Positions 15,679 to 23,387 are shown, counted from the first letter of the stretch. The stretch: 33,785 bases of DNA from Microcaldota archaeon (GCA_021817305.1 JAKAVL010000037.1:1-33785), one strand, 5' to 3'. The notes: a model not told the origin generated them from the sequence alone. Numbers and translations are program-made.

Positions 15679-16560
15679 TTACGTTCGCCTTACCGACTGC
15701 GCAATCAGCTCAGATATGTCAACCAGTTTCGCCTTCTCAAAGTTCACGGTGTTAGTGCCATACAGCCTCGACACTCCGGCGGCGCCCATCTTCTCATGCG
15801 CATCATCCACCATGAGCAGGTGCACCGCTGCCGCGGCAACGTTTCTCGCCCCGTGGGACAGCGCGAAGCGAGCAGCCTGCGCAATCGTGCCCCCGGTGCT
15901 TATCATGTCGTCAACCACAACCACATCCTTGCTGTCTATGCCCTCCTTCGGGGCGTTTACTATGCTTATGTCCCCGGTGTGCCTGTCCCTTTGCTTGTCT
16001 ATGTGTGCGTAGTCGCATTCCAGCACTTCCGCAGCTGCCTTCGCAAAGTCCAGTGCGCCTTTGTCCGGAGCAAGTATGAACGGATCCTTGAAATCGCCCT
16101 TTATTCCAGAGGCAAGGTCCCTTATCGGATCAACTACCGCAACCTTTCCCTTGAATGCAGCCAGCGGCTCCTTCTTATGCGGCGCAACAGTGACAAGTTT
16201 CCCGACGCCGGCGCTGCCGAGCATCTCCAGAACCGCGCTTATGCTCACTATGTTGTTCTTGCCCTCGAAGTGCCTGTCCTGCCTCGCGTATGCGAGGTAA
16301 GGCACTACTGCAGTTATGCTCTTTACCCTGCGCCTCTTCATCTCGTGCGCCATGAGATACAGCTCGAGCAGCCTCTTGTCCTGGAACGGGTACGTGGTCT
16401 GCACAAGAACGACATCCTCGCCCTCCTCGTGGTCCTCAATCGTTATCTCGGATTCGCCGTCAGGGAATATCCTCTGCCCGGCCTCTACGAATCCTGCTCC
16501 CAGTACAGCCGCCAGCGGCTTCCCTATGCCTGTTTTCGAGGTGCCCTCTACGACTAACAT
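15679..16560 (-). CDS. prs: Ribose-phosphate pyrophosphokinase (PRPP synthetase)
   Basis: Makes PRPP from ribose 5-phosphate and ATP for nucleotide, histidine and NAD synthesis. In the 293-aa protein, GQRIFPDGESEI near residue 28 and PYLAYARQDRHFEGKN near residue 87 are the ATP- and substrate-binding stretches, and VVVVDDMISTGGT near residue 212 is the PRPP/ribose-5-phosphate loop. Length suits the archaeal class. A TATA box centred at about 16586 lies 26 nt before the ATG at 16560 and implies a leaderless mRNA. It thereby rules out the longer in-frame GTG start at 16593. The divergent lumazine synthase gene shares the intergenic region. PRPP is used by orotate phosphoribosyltransferase, whose product feeds the OMP decarboxylase encoded about 2 kb away. 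Confidence 0.94.
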   Translation of the reverse strand: MLVVEGTSKTGIGKPLAAVLGAGFVEAGQRIFPDGESEITIEDHEEGEDVVLVQTTYPFQDKRLLELYLMAHEMKRRRVKSITAVVPYLAYARQDRHFEGKNNIVSISAVLEMLGSAGVGKLVTVAPHKKEPLAAFKGKVAVVDPIRDLASGIKGDFKDPFILAPDKGALDFAKAAAEVLECDYAHIDKQRDRHTGDISIVNAPKEGIDSKDVVVVDDMISTGGTIAQAARFALSHGARNVAAAAVHLLMVDDAHEKMGAAGVSRLYGTNTVNFEKAKLVDISELIAQSVRRT

Positions 16561-16580
16561 AATGCAACACCAACCTCCGC

Positions 16581-16591
16581 ATGTATATTGC
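16581..16591 (-). promoter_or_regulatory. TATA box of PRPP synthetase
   Basis: Minus strand GCAATATACAT, centred 26 nt before the ATG at 16560. Confidence 0.55.
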
Positions 16592-16628
16592 ACGGAAAAC
16601 TTTTTAGGCTTTGCATGACAGCGACACA

Positions 16629-16638
16629 GCTAAATAGA
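16629..16638 (+). promoter_or_regulatory. TATA box of lumazine synthase
   Basis: GCTAAATAGA lies about 33 nt before the ATG at 16667, and GGTCAC directly precedes the ATG. Confidence 0.45.
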
Positions 16639-16666
16639 TACTGCGAGATGAATACCCGTTGGTCAC

Positions 16667-17080
16667 ATGGTTTCCATAGCCATAGTAAGGTCGAAGTTCA
16701 ATGCAGAGATAACGGACAAGATGCTTGAGAGTGCGCTGCGCCACGCGAAGAAGCTCGGCATACGGGTCGTGCATGTTGCTGAGGTTCCTGGCGCATTCGA
16801 CATGCCTGTCATAGTCAAGAAGCTGCTTTCCCGAAGGGATGTTTACGGCGTGGCGACGATAGGCGCGATAATAAAAGGCTCGACGAAGCACGACGAGTTG
16901 ATAGCATACCAATTATCCAATGCGCTCGTCAGGCTGTCATTGGAATACGGAAAGCCAGTGGGTCTCGGGGTCATGGGTCCGGGGATAACCTGGAGCCTTG
17001 CCAAGAAGCGGATAAAGCAGTACTCGGAGCAGAGCATTGAGGCGGTGCTGCGCGTTCATGACGAACTTGGAAGGATATGA
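16667..17080 (+). CDS. ribH: 6,7-dimethyl-8-ribityllumazine synthase
   Basis: Condenses 5-amino-6-ribitylaminouracil with dihydroxybutanone phosphate, the penultimate step of riboflavin synthesis. The 137-aa protein shows SKFNAEITDKML near residue 9 (pyrimidine binding), VPGAFDMP near residue 41, and GAIIKGSTKHDE near residue 65, which contains the phosphate-binding and catalytic His region, then YGKPVGLGVMGPG near residue 97. This is the short archaeal form. The related archaeal riboflavin synthase shares the fold but the GAIIKGSTKHDE segment favours lumazine synthase. It stands alone between divergent PRPP synthetase and the convergent AbiE pair. Confidence 0.88.
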   Translation: MVSIAIVRSKFNAEITDKMLESALRHAKKLGIRVVHVAEVPGAFDMPVIVKKLLSRRDVYGVATIGAIIKGSTKHDELIAYQLSNALVRLSLEYGKPVGLGVMGPGITWSLAKKRIKQYSEQSIEAVLRVHDELGRI

Positions 17081-17103
17081 TCATTGGTTTCATGCTGGCA
17101 TGG

Positions 17104-17877
17104 TCACAGCATATCTGCAGATTTGAAACCTTCCAGAACCCTGTTTTTGGCCTCATTATACCCTACGAACTCCTTTTCAGGAAGAAGCCTGGAAAGCTCC
17201 CTGGTCCATACAGATCCGAGTAAGTTTATCCGTCCTTCCAGCCTCTCTGAACTATACGCTTGGCCGTGTTCCCGCATCTTTTTGTCGATTAGCGATGCTC
17301 TGATTGCAATGCCTTTTTCCAAAAGAAAATACAGGTCAAACAAGTCCCTGGCCTTGGCGGTATGCCTGAAAAGCAGGGCATGGGTCTTCTCTGCCAGTAT
17401 CTCATCCTCTTTCATGACCAATGCCACATAGGGCATAACATCGGGATACCTAGGGTTTCTGCGCAATGCAGCTGGTGTTTCTATAACACTGGAGGTCAGG
17501 TCCACCTCAAGCTTCAGGTGCTGGTACTTTTCTGCGGTCTTGAATAAAGGGCCCATTATGCTCAGTTCATACGCCAGGATGTCGTGCTTATCCCTCCTCC
17601 TCAGAACCCGGGTGGAGTACGACTCAGATGCCTTCTTTACGGCGTTGTCCAGGCACCTCGCGGTTCCTGTTTTCCCGCCTCTCAGCAACGAGAAGTCCAG
17701 GTCATCGGAGAACCTCGGCAATCCGTAAAACTTGGAGAGGGCCGTGCCGCCCTTGAATACGAGGCCTGCAGCGTCCCTGTACACGAAGGAGAGGAGCAAC
17801 TCCTGCAGGTAGCCCTTCTCCTTTTGGTAAGGATGTTCGTAGTACTGTGTATTGAGGAGCGTGTCATTGTCAATCAT
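17104..17877 (-). CDS. abiEii: AbiEii/AbiGii-family nucleotidyltransferase toxin
   Basis: Toxin component of an AbiE (type IV) toxin-antitoxin or phage-abortive system; family members transfer nucleotides to cellular targets such as tRNA. In the 257-aa protein, FKGGTALSKFYGL followed by RFSDDLDFSL (near residues 42-64) is the nucleotidyltransferase motif with two metal-binding Asp. LKLEVDLTSS near residue 126 supplies a third Asp, and AEKTHALLFRHTAKARDLFDLYFLL near residue 162 is family motif IV. All look intact. The ATG at 17877 lies inside the last codons of the antitoxin gene (ATGATTGA overlap), so translation is probably coupled; a longer in-frame start exists but is less likely. Confidence 0.88.
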   Translation of the reverse strand: MIDNDTLLNTQYYEHPYQKEKGYLQELLLSFVYRDAAGLVFKGGTALSKFYGLPRFSDDLDFSLLRGGKTGTARCLDNAVKKASESYSTRVLRRRDKHDILAYELSIMGPLFKTAEKYQHLKLEVDLTSSVIETPAALRRNPRYPDVMPYVALVMKEDEILAEKTHALLFRHTAKARDLFDLYFLLEKGIAIRASLIDKKMREHGQAYSSERLEGRINLLGSVWTRELSRLLPEKEFVGYNEAKNRVLEGFKSADML

Positions 17878-18517
17878 AAAATCCCCCCTCCCTTGCGCAC
17901 GCCACAAGCTTCTTGGCTTGCTTCCTGTATCTATACCCAGAAAGAAGATCCAACACGCCGGTTATAACCTTCCTGTCACGGCTTTTCTCTGCGTAGCCTA
18001 TAAGTTTATCGACGTCTATGCGCGGAGGTTCTTCCAAGACGTCCATGTCCAGATCATTGACGTCCTTGAAGTAGAGTATGTCCACTATGGCTTTTTCAGG
18101 ATCTGCGATGAAGATGTTGCTATCGTCGTCTTTGTGATATCCGAACATCATCTCTGGTCTTATCTGCCTGAATGTTATACTGAAGCCCATGACGTTTTTC
18201 AGGTTCCTGTGTCTTTCTGGGGACAAAACATACACCGTATTGGGTATCTGTGTGGTGAGACCGTAATAGCGCAGTGCGGATACCATGCTTATATACGACG
18301 GGTAAAGCATGTGCGACGCGACCTCGTACTCGTTCGACCTCTCCTTCACATAGTACAGTCCGCGCTCCGCCCTGCCCAGCAGGTTGTTCTTCACTGCCCT
18401 ATGCAGGAAAAGCCTTGTATATGCCCTGGGCATTTGAAGCATCTTCAAGGCCTCGTTGAACGTAAACACAGGCATCCTGCTCTCGTTCAAGGCCTTTACA
18501 AAAGCACCGGTTTGCAT
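17870..18517 (-). CDS. abiEi: AbiEi-family antitoxin / winged-helix repressor
   Basis: Probable antitoxin of the downstream AbiEii toxin. In this system the antitoxin does not bind the toxin stably, and it autoregulates the promoter. The 215-aa protein has an N-terminal winged-helix region (TFNEALKMLQMPRAYTRLFL then LLGRAERGLYYV, residues about 18-57), followed by the AbiEi core with SYISMVSALRYYGLTTQIP near residue 74 and VYVLSPERHRNLKN. ADPEKAIVDILYF near residue 138 is also typical. The ATG at 18517 lies about 25 nt after a TATA element, implying a leaderless mRNA. A perfect inverted repeat upstream of that TATA box is a candidate operator. Confidence 0.85.
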   Translation of the reverse strand: MQTGAFVKALNESRMPVFTFNEALKMLQMPRAYTRLFLHRAVKNNLLGRAERGLYYVKERSNEYEVASHMLYPSYISMVSALRYYGLTTQIPNTVYVLSPERHRNLKNVMGFSITFRQIRPEMMFGYHKDDDSNIFIADPEKAIVDILYFKDVNDLDMDVLEEPPRIDVDKLIGYAEKSRDRKVITGVLDLLSGYRYRKQAKKLVACAREGGFYD

Positions 18518-18536
18518 GTATATATATCACAGCACA

Positions 18537-18547
18537 CATATTTAAGC
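18537..18547 (-). promoter_or_regulatory. TATA box of the abiE operon
   Basis: Minus strand GCTTAAATATG centred about 25 nt before the ATG at 18517. Confidence 0.55.
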
Positions 18548-18559
18548 ATTATGTTTCGT

Positions 18560-18579
18560 TAATTATCATTTGATAATTA
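18560..18579. promoter_or_regulatory. Perfect 9-bp inverted repeat, candidate AbiEi operator
   Basis: TAATTATCA, TT, TGATAATTA: a perfect palindrome with a 2-nt spacer, about 15 bp upstream of the abiE TATA box. AbiEi antitoxins of studied systems repress their own promoter by binding inverted repeats, so a regulatory role is plausible. It also lies 8 nt beyond the 3' end of pyrF, so a terminator role is an alternative. Confidence 0.5.
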
Positions 18580-18587
18580 TTGCAACA

Positions 18588-19409
18588 CTACACTTTGCTG
18601 CATCTTTTAAGATACGCAGACCATCCCGCTTCCCTGTAAGCCTTTGCGGCCTTCAGCGGATCCGGCGCGCCGTATATTCCCCTCCCCACAATTATGGTAT
18701 CGGATCCTGCGGCGATTGCCTTGCCCGGTGATGAATACCGTTGGCCTTTTCCATCTCCTCCCTCCTCTATTTTCACTCCCGGGGTAAAGATAACGTGCCC
18801 AGGGACCGAAAGCGCTGCGAGCTTGGCCAGCTCATCCACGTCTCCGCCGTTGCCGATGTGCCCCGCAACCATGCCTTCGTATTTTCTTGCGAATTCCACT
18901 GCTTTCTTTGTGTAATCGTCAGTGGCAAGATTGCCTTCGGATGACATCTGCGAAAGTATTATCACACCTCTTGGCAGGGAGTCGCCTATCTGCTCATTGG
19001 TCCTGCCTATGCCCTCTATTATTCCAGGGCCCGGAACCACATGCACATTAACGAAGTTCGCCCAGTCTGCAATCTTATACACGCCCTTCGTGTACTGCAG
19101 CACCGCGGTGTTGCCTATGTCCGCCAATTTCCTGTCCTCGAATATCATGAAGTTGTGCTTCGACGCAAGCTCCACGAGCATTTTGGTTATATTCGGAGTG
19201 AAGTCCTCGAGTATGTCTATGTGGGTCTTGAGCACCGCGATCTCCGTGCCCATCGTTCCTGCAAGCCCCAGAAACCTGGCAGGATCGGTCTCATCATCAG
19301 AAAATATGAGGTTTGTCTTCTTTTCGGCCATTAACGCGAACAAACGTTTAGCTGCAGGATTCTTTGCCTGTTGCGACCTTTCCTCATATCCAGAGTTCAA
19401 ATGAGTCAT
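18588..19409 (-). CDS. pyrF: Orotidine 5'-phosphate decarboxylase, eukaryote (Ura3)-like
   Basis: Last step of UMP synthesis, decarboxylating OMP. The 273-aa protein resembles eukaryotic Ura3/UMPS rather than the shorter (~220 aa) usual archaeal enzyme. The N-terminus SGYEERSQQAKNPAAKRLFA parallels the Ura3 start; LKTHIDILEDF near residue 59 gives the catalytic Lys, and FEDRKLADIGNTA near residue 87 gives the Asp-Lys-Asp set of the active site. QMSSEGNL, GVKIEEGGDGKGQRY and DTIIVGRGIY complete the signature. The ATG at 19409 is chosen because it fits the Ura3 N-terminus; longer in-frame starts run into the tRNA gene. It begins 20 nt downstream of tRNA-Thr in the same orientation and no separate TATA box is apparent, so cotranscription is likely. 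Confidence 0.93.
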   Translation of the reverse strand: MTHLNSGYEERSQQAKNPAAKRLFALMAEKKTNLIFSDDETDPARFLGLAGTMGTEIAVLKTHIDILEDFTPNITKMLVELASKHNFMIFEDRKLADIGNTAVLQYTKGVYKIADWANFVNVHVVPGPGIIEGIGRTNEQIGDSLPRGVIILSQMSSEGNLATDDYTKKAVEFARKYEGMVAGHIGNGGDVDELAKLAALSVPGHVIFTPGVKIEEGGDGKGQRYSSPGKAIAAGSDTIIVGRGIYGAPDPLKAAKAYREAGWSAYLKRCSKV

Positions 19410-19429
19410 CAAACCCACTACTATCATTA

Positions 19430-19537
19430 AGCCCTGGAAGGGAATCGAACCCTCGACATCTTGTTTTCCTGTGTTCTTGATTAAACCTCTTTCAAGAAGT
19501 TTACAAGACAAGCACTCTACCACTGAGTTACCAGGGC
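19430..19537 (-). tRNA. tRNA-Thr(UGU) with intron
   Basis: The acceptor GCCCTGG/CCAGGGC pairs perfectly (19537-19531 with 19437-19431). D stem ACTC/GAGT with AGTGGTA loop, anticodon stem CTTGT/ACAAG, and T arm GAGGG-TTCGATT-CCCTT are all present; the discriminator is T and CCA is not encoded. The anticodon UGU is at 19505-19503. An intron follows position 37. A TATA box lies 29 nt upstream of the 5' end on this strand. Confidence 0.94.
19466..19501 (-). other. tRNA-Thr intron, 36 nt, bulge-helix-bulge type
   Basis: Loop bases CTTG (positions 32-35) pair with CAGG near the intron 3' end (one G-U pair), flanked by 3-nt bulges TAA and AAA. Cleavage after the second base of each bulge removes 36 nt at 37/38 and leaves the loop CTTGTAA. 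TTCTTG and CAAGAA form an internal intron hairpin. The 3' bulge AAA is the same as in the tRNA-Ala intron. Confidence 0.82.
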
Positions 19538-19559
19538 GCGCTATTTTATTCGCGATTAA

Positions 19560-19570
19560 CCTATAAAAAC
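19560..19570 (-). promoter_or_regulatory. TATA box of tRNA-Thr (and probably pyrF)
   Basis: Minus strand GTTTTTATAGG, centred about 29 nt upstream of the tRNA 5' end at 19537. Confidence 0.6.
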
Positions 19571-19581
19571 ATACCGCAATG

Positions 19582-20061
19582 CTAGACGCTTATCTGGCTC
19601 CTGTCAACGCTGAACATCTTGTGGCGCTTCGGTCTCAGCTTGCTCACCACATAACTGAAGGCCTTTTCAGGCTCAGTGCGCCCGCCGAACGTGAATATGT
19701 CAAGGTTCGCGTAGTTGTCAACGTGCCAGGCATGCAGCACCGCATGGCCTGCGTCCATAAGCACCATGATGGTGATGCCTCCCTTCCTGCCCCCTATGGA
19801 CGCCTGCTTCGCTTCCACTACGCTGACATTTGCCATCGGAATGGCCTCCTCCAGTATCCGTTGCAAGTAATCGGCATCGTCTATCACATTCTTGTCCACG
19901 CTGTAGAGGTCCCCGAAAACATGCTTCCCTATCAGGCTGTCCTCCTCAACGATCTTTATCTGCTCAATGTTCTTGAGACTCTCCTCGTTGCCGCGTATCT
20001 TCAACTGCTCCTTGAATGGCGATACGTCCGCCTTTTCCTTCCTTTTTGCCAATATGCTCAT
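19582..20061 (-). CDS. SpeD (S-adenosylmethionine decarboxylase)-fold protein lacking catalytic residues
   Basis: The 159-aa protein matches prokaryotic SpeD over its C-terminal two-thirds: IGKHVFGDLYSVD near residue 44, GITIMVLMDAGHAVLHAWHV near residue 96, YANLDIFTFGG near residue 119, then EPEKAF and PKRHKMF. In SpeD (Thermotoga numbering) the chain cleaves before Ser63, which becomes the pyruvoyl group; His68 and Cys83 assist. Here Ser63 aligns with Gly (AGHAVLH against ESHLTIH) and Cys83 with Phe (FTFG against FTCG), while His68 is kept. Self-cleavage and decarboxylation therefore look impossible. About 40 charged residues precede the domain. The ATG at 20061, with GGTGA 8 nt upstream, is chosen over an earlier GTG that lies too near the TATA box. 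Function unknown, possibly ligand binding or a scaffold. Confidence 0.82.
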   Translation of the reverse strand: MSILAKRKEKADVSPFKEQLKIRGNEESLKNIEQIKIVEEDSLIGKHVFGDLYSVDKNVIDDADYLQRILEEAIPMANVSVVEAKQASIGGRKGGITIMVLMDAGHAVLHAWHVDNYANLDIFTFGGRTEPEKAFSYVVSKLRPKRHKMFSVDRSQISV

Positions 20062-20107
20062 GCCTTTCACCCGCCGTTCTCCCGTTTTTATCTCTTCCAC
20101 TGGAAAA

Positions 20108-20117
20108 CTATATTAAC
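20108..20117. promoter_or_regulatory. Divergent TATA box between the SpeD-like gene and alaS
   Basis: CTATATTAAC (reverse GTTAATATAG) is about 50 nt from each start (20061 minus, 20162 plus) and is the only TATA-like element between them, so it may drive both. Confidence 0.45.
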
Positions 20118-20161
20118 TTGCGCTTACCACTCCTAACGAACAAAGCGTACTGTGTGGTTTT

Positions 20162-22846
20162 GTGCTTGAAGGGATAAAGCTTGACAAGAAGGAGCTCAGG
20201 AAGGAGTTCTCAAAGAAGCCGAAGGAGTACTACTCGGTCAAGATATTCGAGGAAGAAGGATTCGAGAGATACACCTGCAGGATATGCGGCAAGAGCTTCT
20301 GGAGCGCGGCAGAGCGCGACACGTGCGACGATCCAGAGCACACCGAGTATTCATTTTTCAGGGAGAAGCCCAGGCCGGTCGGATACGTCGAATTCTGGAA
20401 GAAGTTCTCAAAGTTCTTCGAGCAGAACGGCCATGCGTCGATAAAGAAGTATCCTGTTGTGAGCAGGTGGAGGCAGGACCTCTACTTCACCATCGCCTCG
20501 ATCCAGGACTTCCAGCGCATAGAGAACGGGGCCATGAACTTCGAGTACTCTGAAAATCCGCTCATAGTCCCGCAGATGTGCCTTCGCTTCGGAGACCTCG
20601 AGAACGTAGGGGTCACTGGCAGGCACCTTACGAGCTTCATGATGGCAGGCCAGCATGCATTCAACTATCCAAAAGAAGGGTACTGGCGCGATCGCACTAT
20701 CGAACTGAACTACAAGTTCCTGACCAATGAGCTCGGAGTGAAGAAGGACACGCTAACTTACAACGAGGACGTGTGGGCGATGGGCGACTTCTCAGAGTTC
20801 GGACCCTGCCTGGAGAGCTTCTCAGGGGGCGCCGAGCTGGTGAACAGCGTTTTCACGCAGTTCGAGAGCGTGAACGGTAAGATAAAAGAGCTGAAGGCTC
20901 AAGTCGTTGACGTCGGCTGGGGATTCGAGAGGCTCATGTGGTTCTATACCGGGTTCGACAACGTCTACGAGGCGGTGTTCCACGACATAATAGAAAGCAC
21001 GAAGAAGAAGCTGCCATTCGAAATGGATAATGCGCTCTTCAGGAAGTTCGCAAGATATGCAAGCGAGCTCGACGTCACCGAGATAAAGGGCTTCAGGGAG
21101 AAAGAGAGGGAACTCCTGAAGAAGGCGGGCGTATCCGAGAAGGACTACGTGGCAAGGGTCAAGCCCATGCAGGCCTACTACGCAATACTGGACCATGTCC
21201 GCACTCTGCTGTTTGCAGTTTCGGACGGCGCACTCCCGTCGAACATAGGCGGCGGCTACAACCTGCGCGTGATACTGAGGAGAGCACTGGGCTTCATAAG
21301 CGAGTACGAGATGGGCATGGCACTAATGGACATAGCGGAAAGGCAGGCGAGGGAGCTAAAGGGCCTGTATCCCGAGTTGGGCGATAGCCTGGCTACGCTA
21401 TCCGATGTAATCGATATAGAGGCAAAGCGCTATTCGCGCAGCACCGAGAACGCGAGCAAGATAATCAACGCGCTTCTCAGCAAGGGCAAGCCGATAGGCA
21501 AGCCGGAGCTGCGCACGCTTTATGAAAGCAATGGAGTAACTCCAGAGCTGATCTCCGCTGTTGCGCGCAAGGAGGGCAAGGCCATAGAACTCCCCGACGG
21601 TGCATACGAAGACATAATCAAGGGCGATTTCGCCGCAAAGGAGAAGGCGAAGAAGCTGCACATAGACTTCAACGAGGAGCTGCCACAGACCGAGCAGCTT
21701 TATTACGAGTTCAAGTCAGAGTCCGAGGCAAAGGTGCTGTGGGCCAGCGGCAAGCACGTCGTTTTGGACAAGACCCCGTTTTATCCTGAGGGCGGAGGTC
21801 AGGCTGCAGATCACGGCACGATCAACGGCATAGAAGTTGATGACGTACAGAAAGTGGGAAGCGTTATAGTTCATGTGATGAAATCCAATGCCGATAACAA
21901 GATATCCAAGGGCAAGAAGGCCGAGTGCAAGGTCGACATGGACAGGAGGAACCGGCTCATGGCGCATCACACCGCAACGCACCTCATCAGTGCCGCTGCC
22001 CGTTCGGTGCTCGGCAAGCATGCATGGCAGGAAGGCGCAAGGAAGGATGCGGACAAGGCCCACATTGACATAGCGCACTACGACAAGCTGAGCGACGAGC
22101 AGGTCAAGTCCATAGAGGACTGGGCCAACGCCGCGATATTCAATGGCATAAGCGTATCGGTAAGCGAGATGGAGCGCGGAGAAGCCGAGTCGAAGTACGG
22201 CTTCACGATATATCAGGGGCACGGCGTGCCCGCAAGGAAGATGCGGATAGTTGTCGTCACGGATAAGCACGGCAGGCTCATCGACGCAGAGGCATGCGGC
22301 GGGATGCACATAGCCGGGAGGGAAAGCCTCGTAGGAACCATAAAGATAATCAACACTGCAAGGATAAGCGACGGCGTCGACAGGATAGAGTTCGTCGCCG
22401 GGAAATCCGCACTGGAGTACTTCCAGAGGGAGCACAGCGAGTTGGGCGCATCGGCAGAGCTTGCGAACTCGGAAAGGTTCGAGCTGCACGGCAAGATAGA
22501 AAGGATGCGCAGCGACTATTCCACATTGAACAAGAAGCTGAGCGAGAAGGATGAGGAACTCGGCAGGGTAATCGCAGAAGACATACTCTCGCAGGCAAAG
22601 GGCAAGGAGACGGAAATAATGATTGAAAGAAGCGAAGGGCGCGAGGTCCTGAGAAAGGCGCTTTCGGCTGCGGTGCAGAAAAGGCCGGAGCTGACGGTGC
22701 TTGTCAAGAGCAGCGCAGGAGAAGTAGTGTGCATGTCCGGCAAGAGCGCAAAGCACTCTGCAATAGAGTTCGCAAAGAAGAAGCTCGGCAGTGCTTTCAA
22801 GGGTGGCGGCTCGAAGGCCATGGCAGAAGGCATACTCACCAAGTGA
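20162..22846 (+). CDS. alaS: Alanyl-tRNA synthetase, archaeal type
   Basis: Charges tRNA(Ala), including the tRNA-Ala(CGC) with its G3:U70 pair found at 8483. The 894 aa follow the archaeal plan: an N-terminal zinc-ribbon-like extension (CRICGKSF and CDDPEH near residues 40-62), the class II catalytic core (RWRQDLYFTIASIQDFQ near residue 102; FGPCLESFSGGAE near residue 216; GWGFERLMW near residue 256), a tRNA-recognition helical region with NIGGGYNLR and RRALGF, then the editing domain with HHTATHL near residue 602 and CGGMH near residue 713, and a C-terminal part containing a coiled coil (residues about 780-805). A GTG start is used. The carS-like gene begins directly after its stop. Confidence 0.96.
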   Translation: MLEGIKLDKKELRKEFSKKPKEYYSVKIFEEEGFERYTCRICGKSFWSAAERDTCDDPEHTEYSFFREKPRPVGYVEFWKKFSKFFEQNGHASIKKYPVVSRWRQDLYFTIASIQDFQRIENGAMNFEYSENPLIVPQMCLRFGDLENVGVTGRHLTSFMMAGQHAFNYPKEGYWRDRTIELNYKFLTNELGVKKDTLTYNEDVWAMGDFSEFGPCLESFSGGAELVNSVFTQFESVNGKIKELKAQVVDVGWGFERLMWFYTGFDNVYEAVFHDIIESTKKKLPFEMDNALFRKFARYASELDVTEIKGFREKERELLKKAGVSEKDYVARVKPMQAYYAILDHVRTLLFAVSDGALPSNIGGGYNLRVILRRALGFISEYEMGMALMDIAERQARELKGLYPELGDSLATLSDVIDIEAKRYSRSTENASKIINALLSKGKPIGKPELRTLYESNGVTPELISAVARKEGKAIELPDGAYEDIIKGDFAAKEKAKKLHIDFNEELPQTEQLYYEFKSESEAKVLWASGKHVVLDKTPFYPEGGGQAADHGTINGIEVDDVQKVGSVIVHVMKSNADNKISKGKKAECKVDMDRRNRLMAHHTATHLISAAARSVLGKHAWQEGARKDADKAHIDIAHYDKLSDEQVKSIEDWANAAIFNGISVSVSEMERGEAESKYGFTIYQGHGVPARKMRIVVVTDKHGRLIDAEACGGMHIAGRESLVGTIKIINTARISDGVDRIEFVAGKSALEYFQREHSELGASAELANSERFELHGKIERMRSDYSTLNKKLSEKDEELGRVIAEDILSQAKGKETEIMIERSEGREVLRKALSAAVQKRPELTVLVKSSAGEVVCMSGKSAKHSAIEFAKKKLGSAFKGGGSKAMAEGILTK

Positions 22847-22850
22847 TTTC

Positions 22851-23357
22851 TTGGACTGGTACTCAATCCTGTACCCAGTAATAATATTCCCTATAATCTA
22901 CATATTCCCTGCATACGTGGCAAACGGCGCTCCAGTCATATTCGGCGGCGGCGCGCCGATAGATTTCGGCAGGAAATTCCGCGGCAAGCCGATATTCGGA
23001 AAGCACAAGACCATACGCGGCTTCGTGTTCGGGCTGGCGTCAGGCGTAATCATCGGCGCTGCGGAATCGTTTGCGTTTCCCTATATGCTCGGCATAGGAA
23101 TAGCGCTCAGCCTCGGGACACTGCTGGGGGACATGCTAGGCAGCTTCATAAAACGGCAGACCGGCCACAAGGAAGGCAAGGACGTATTCCTGATGGATCA
23201 GTACATGTTCTTCGTCATTGCATTGCTGTTCGCATTCCCACTCGGGCACATGCCGAATGTCTACGGCATAATCTTCCTGATTATACTGACTGGAGTTTTG
23301 CACAAGCTCACCAACTTCCTCGCGCATAAGGCAAGGCTCAAGGAAGTGCCGTGGTAG
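22851..23357 (+). CDS. carS: CDP-archaeol synthase (CarS, DUF46 family)
   Basis: Membrane enzyme that activates digeranylgeranylglyceryl phosphate with CTP to CDP-archaeol, precursor of archaeal polar lipids. In the 168-aa protein, PAYVANGAPVIFGGGAPIDF (near residue 18) is the family signature after the first helix, followed by GKPIFGKHKTIRGF near residue 43 and LGDMLGSFIKRQTGHKEG near residue 84, then DQYMFF. About five hydrophobic segments are seen. No ATG lies at a suitable place; TTG at 22851, 4 nt after the alaS stop, is the best start, since the longer frame lies inside alaS. It connects functionally with the mevalonate-pathway genes at 1-1484. Confidence 0.87.
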   Translation: MDWYSILYPVIIFPIIYIFPAYVANGAPVIFGGGAPIDFGRKFRGKPIFGKHKTIRGFVFGLASGVIIGAAESFAFPYMLGIGIALSLGTLLGDMLGSFIKRQTGHKEGKDVFLMDQYMFFVIALLFAFPLGHMPNVYGIIFLIILTGVLHKLTNFLAHKARLKEVPW

Positions 23358-23387
23358 ATTTACTGGCGTAAACCCGCGGCATTGCCT

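Noticed and set aside
15661-16557. Plus-strand open frame of 298 codons opposite PRPP synthetase
   Set aside because: PRPP synthetase on the minus strand has intact family motifs; the plus-strand product has no recognisable domain and an abnormal composition.
19410-19523. Longer N-terminus for OMP decarboxylase
   Set aside because: It would be translated from the tRNA-Thr gene, and the Ura3-like N-terminus is complete from 19409.
21716-22756. Long minus-strand open frame (346 codons) inside alaS
   Set aside because: It is the antisense shadow of the alaS editing and C-terminal domains, rich in Cys/Leu/His/Tyr in no recognisable order, without promoter or family motifs.
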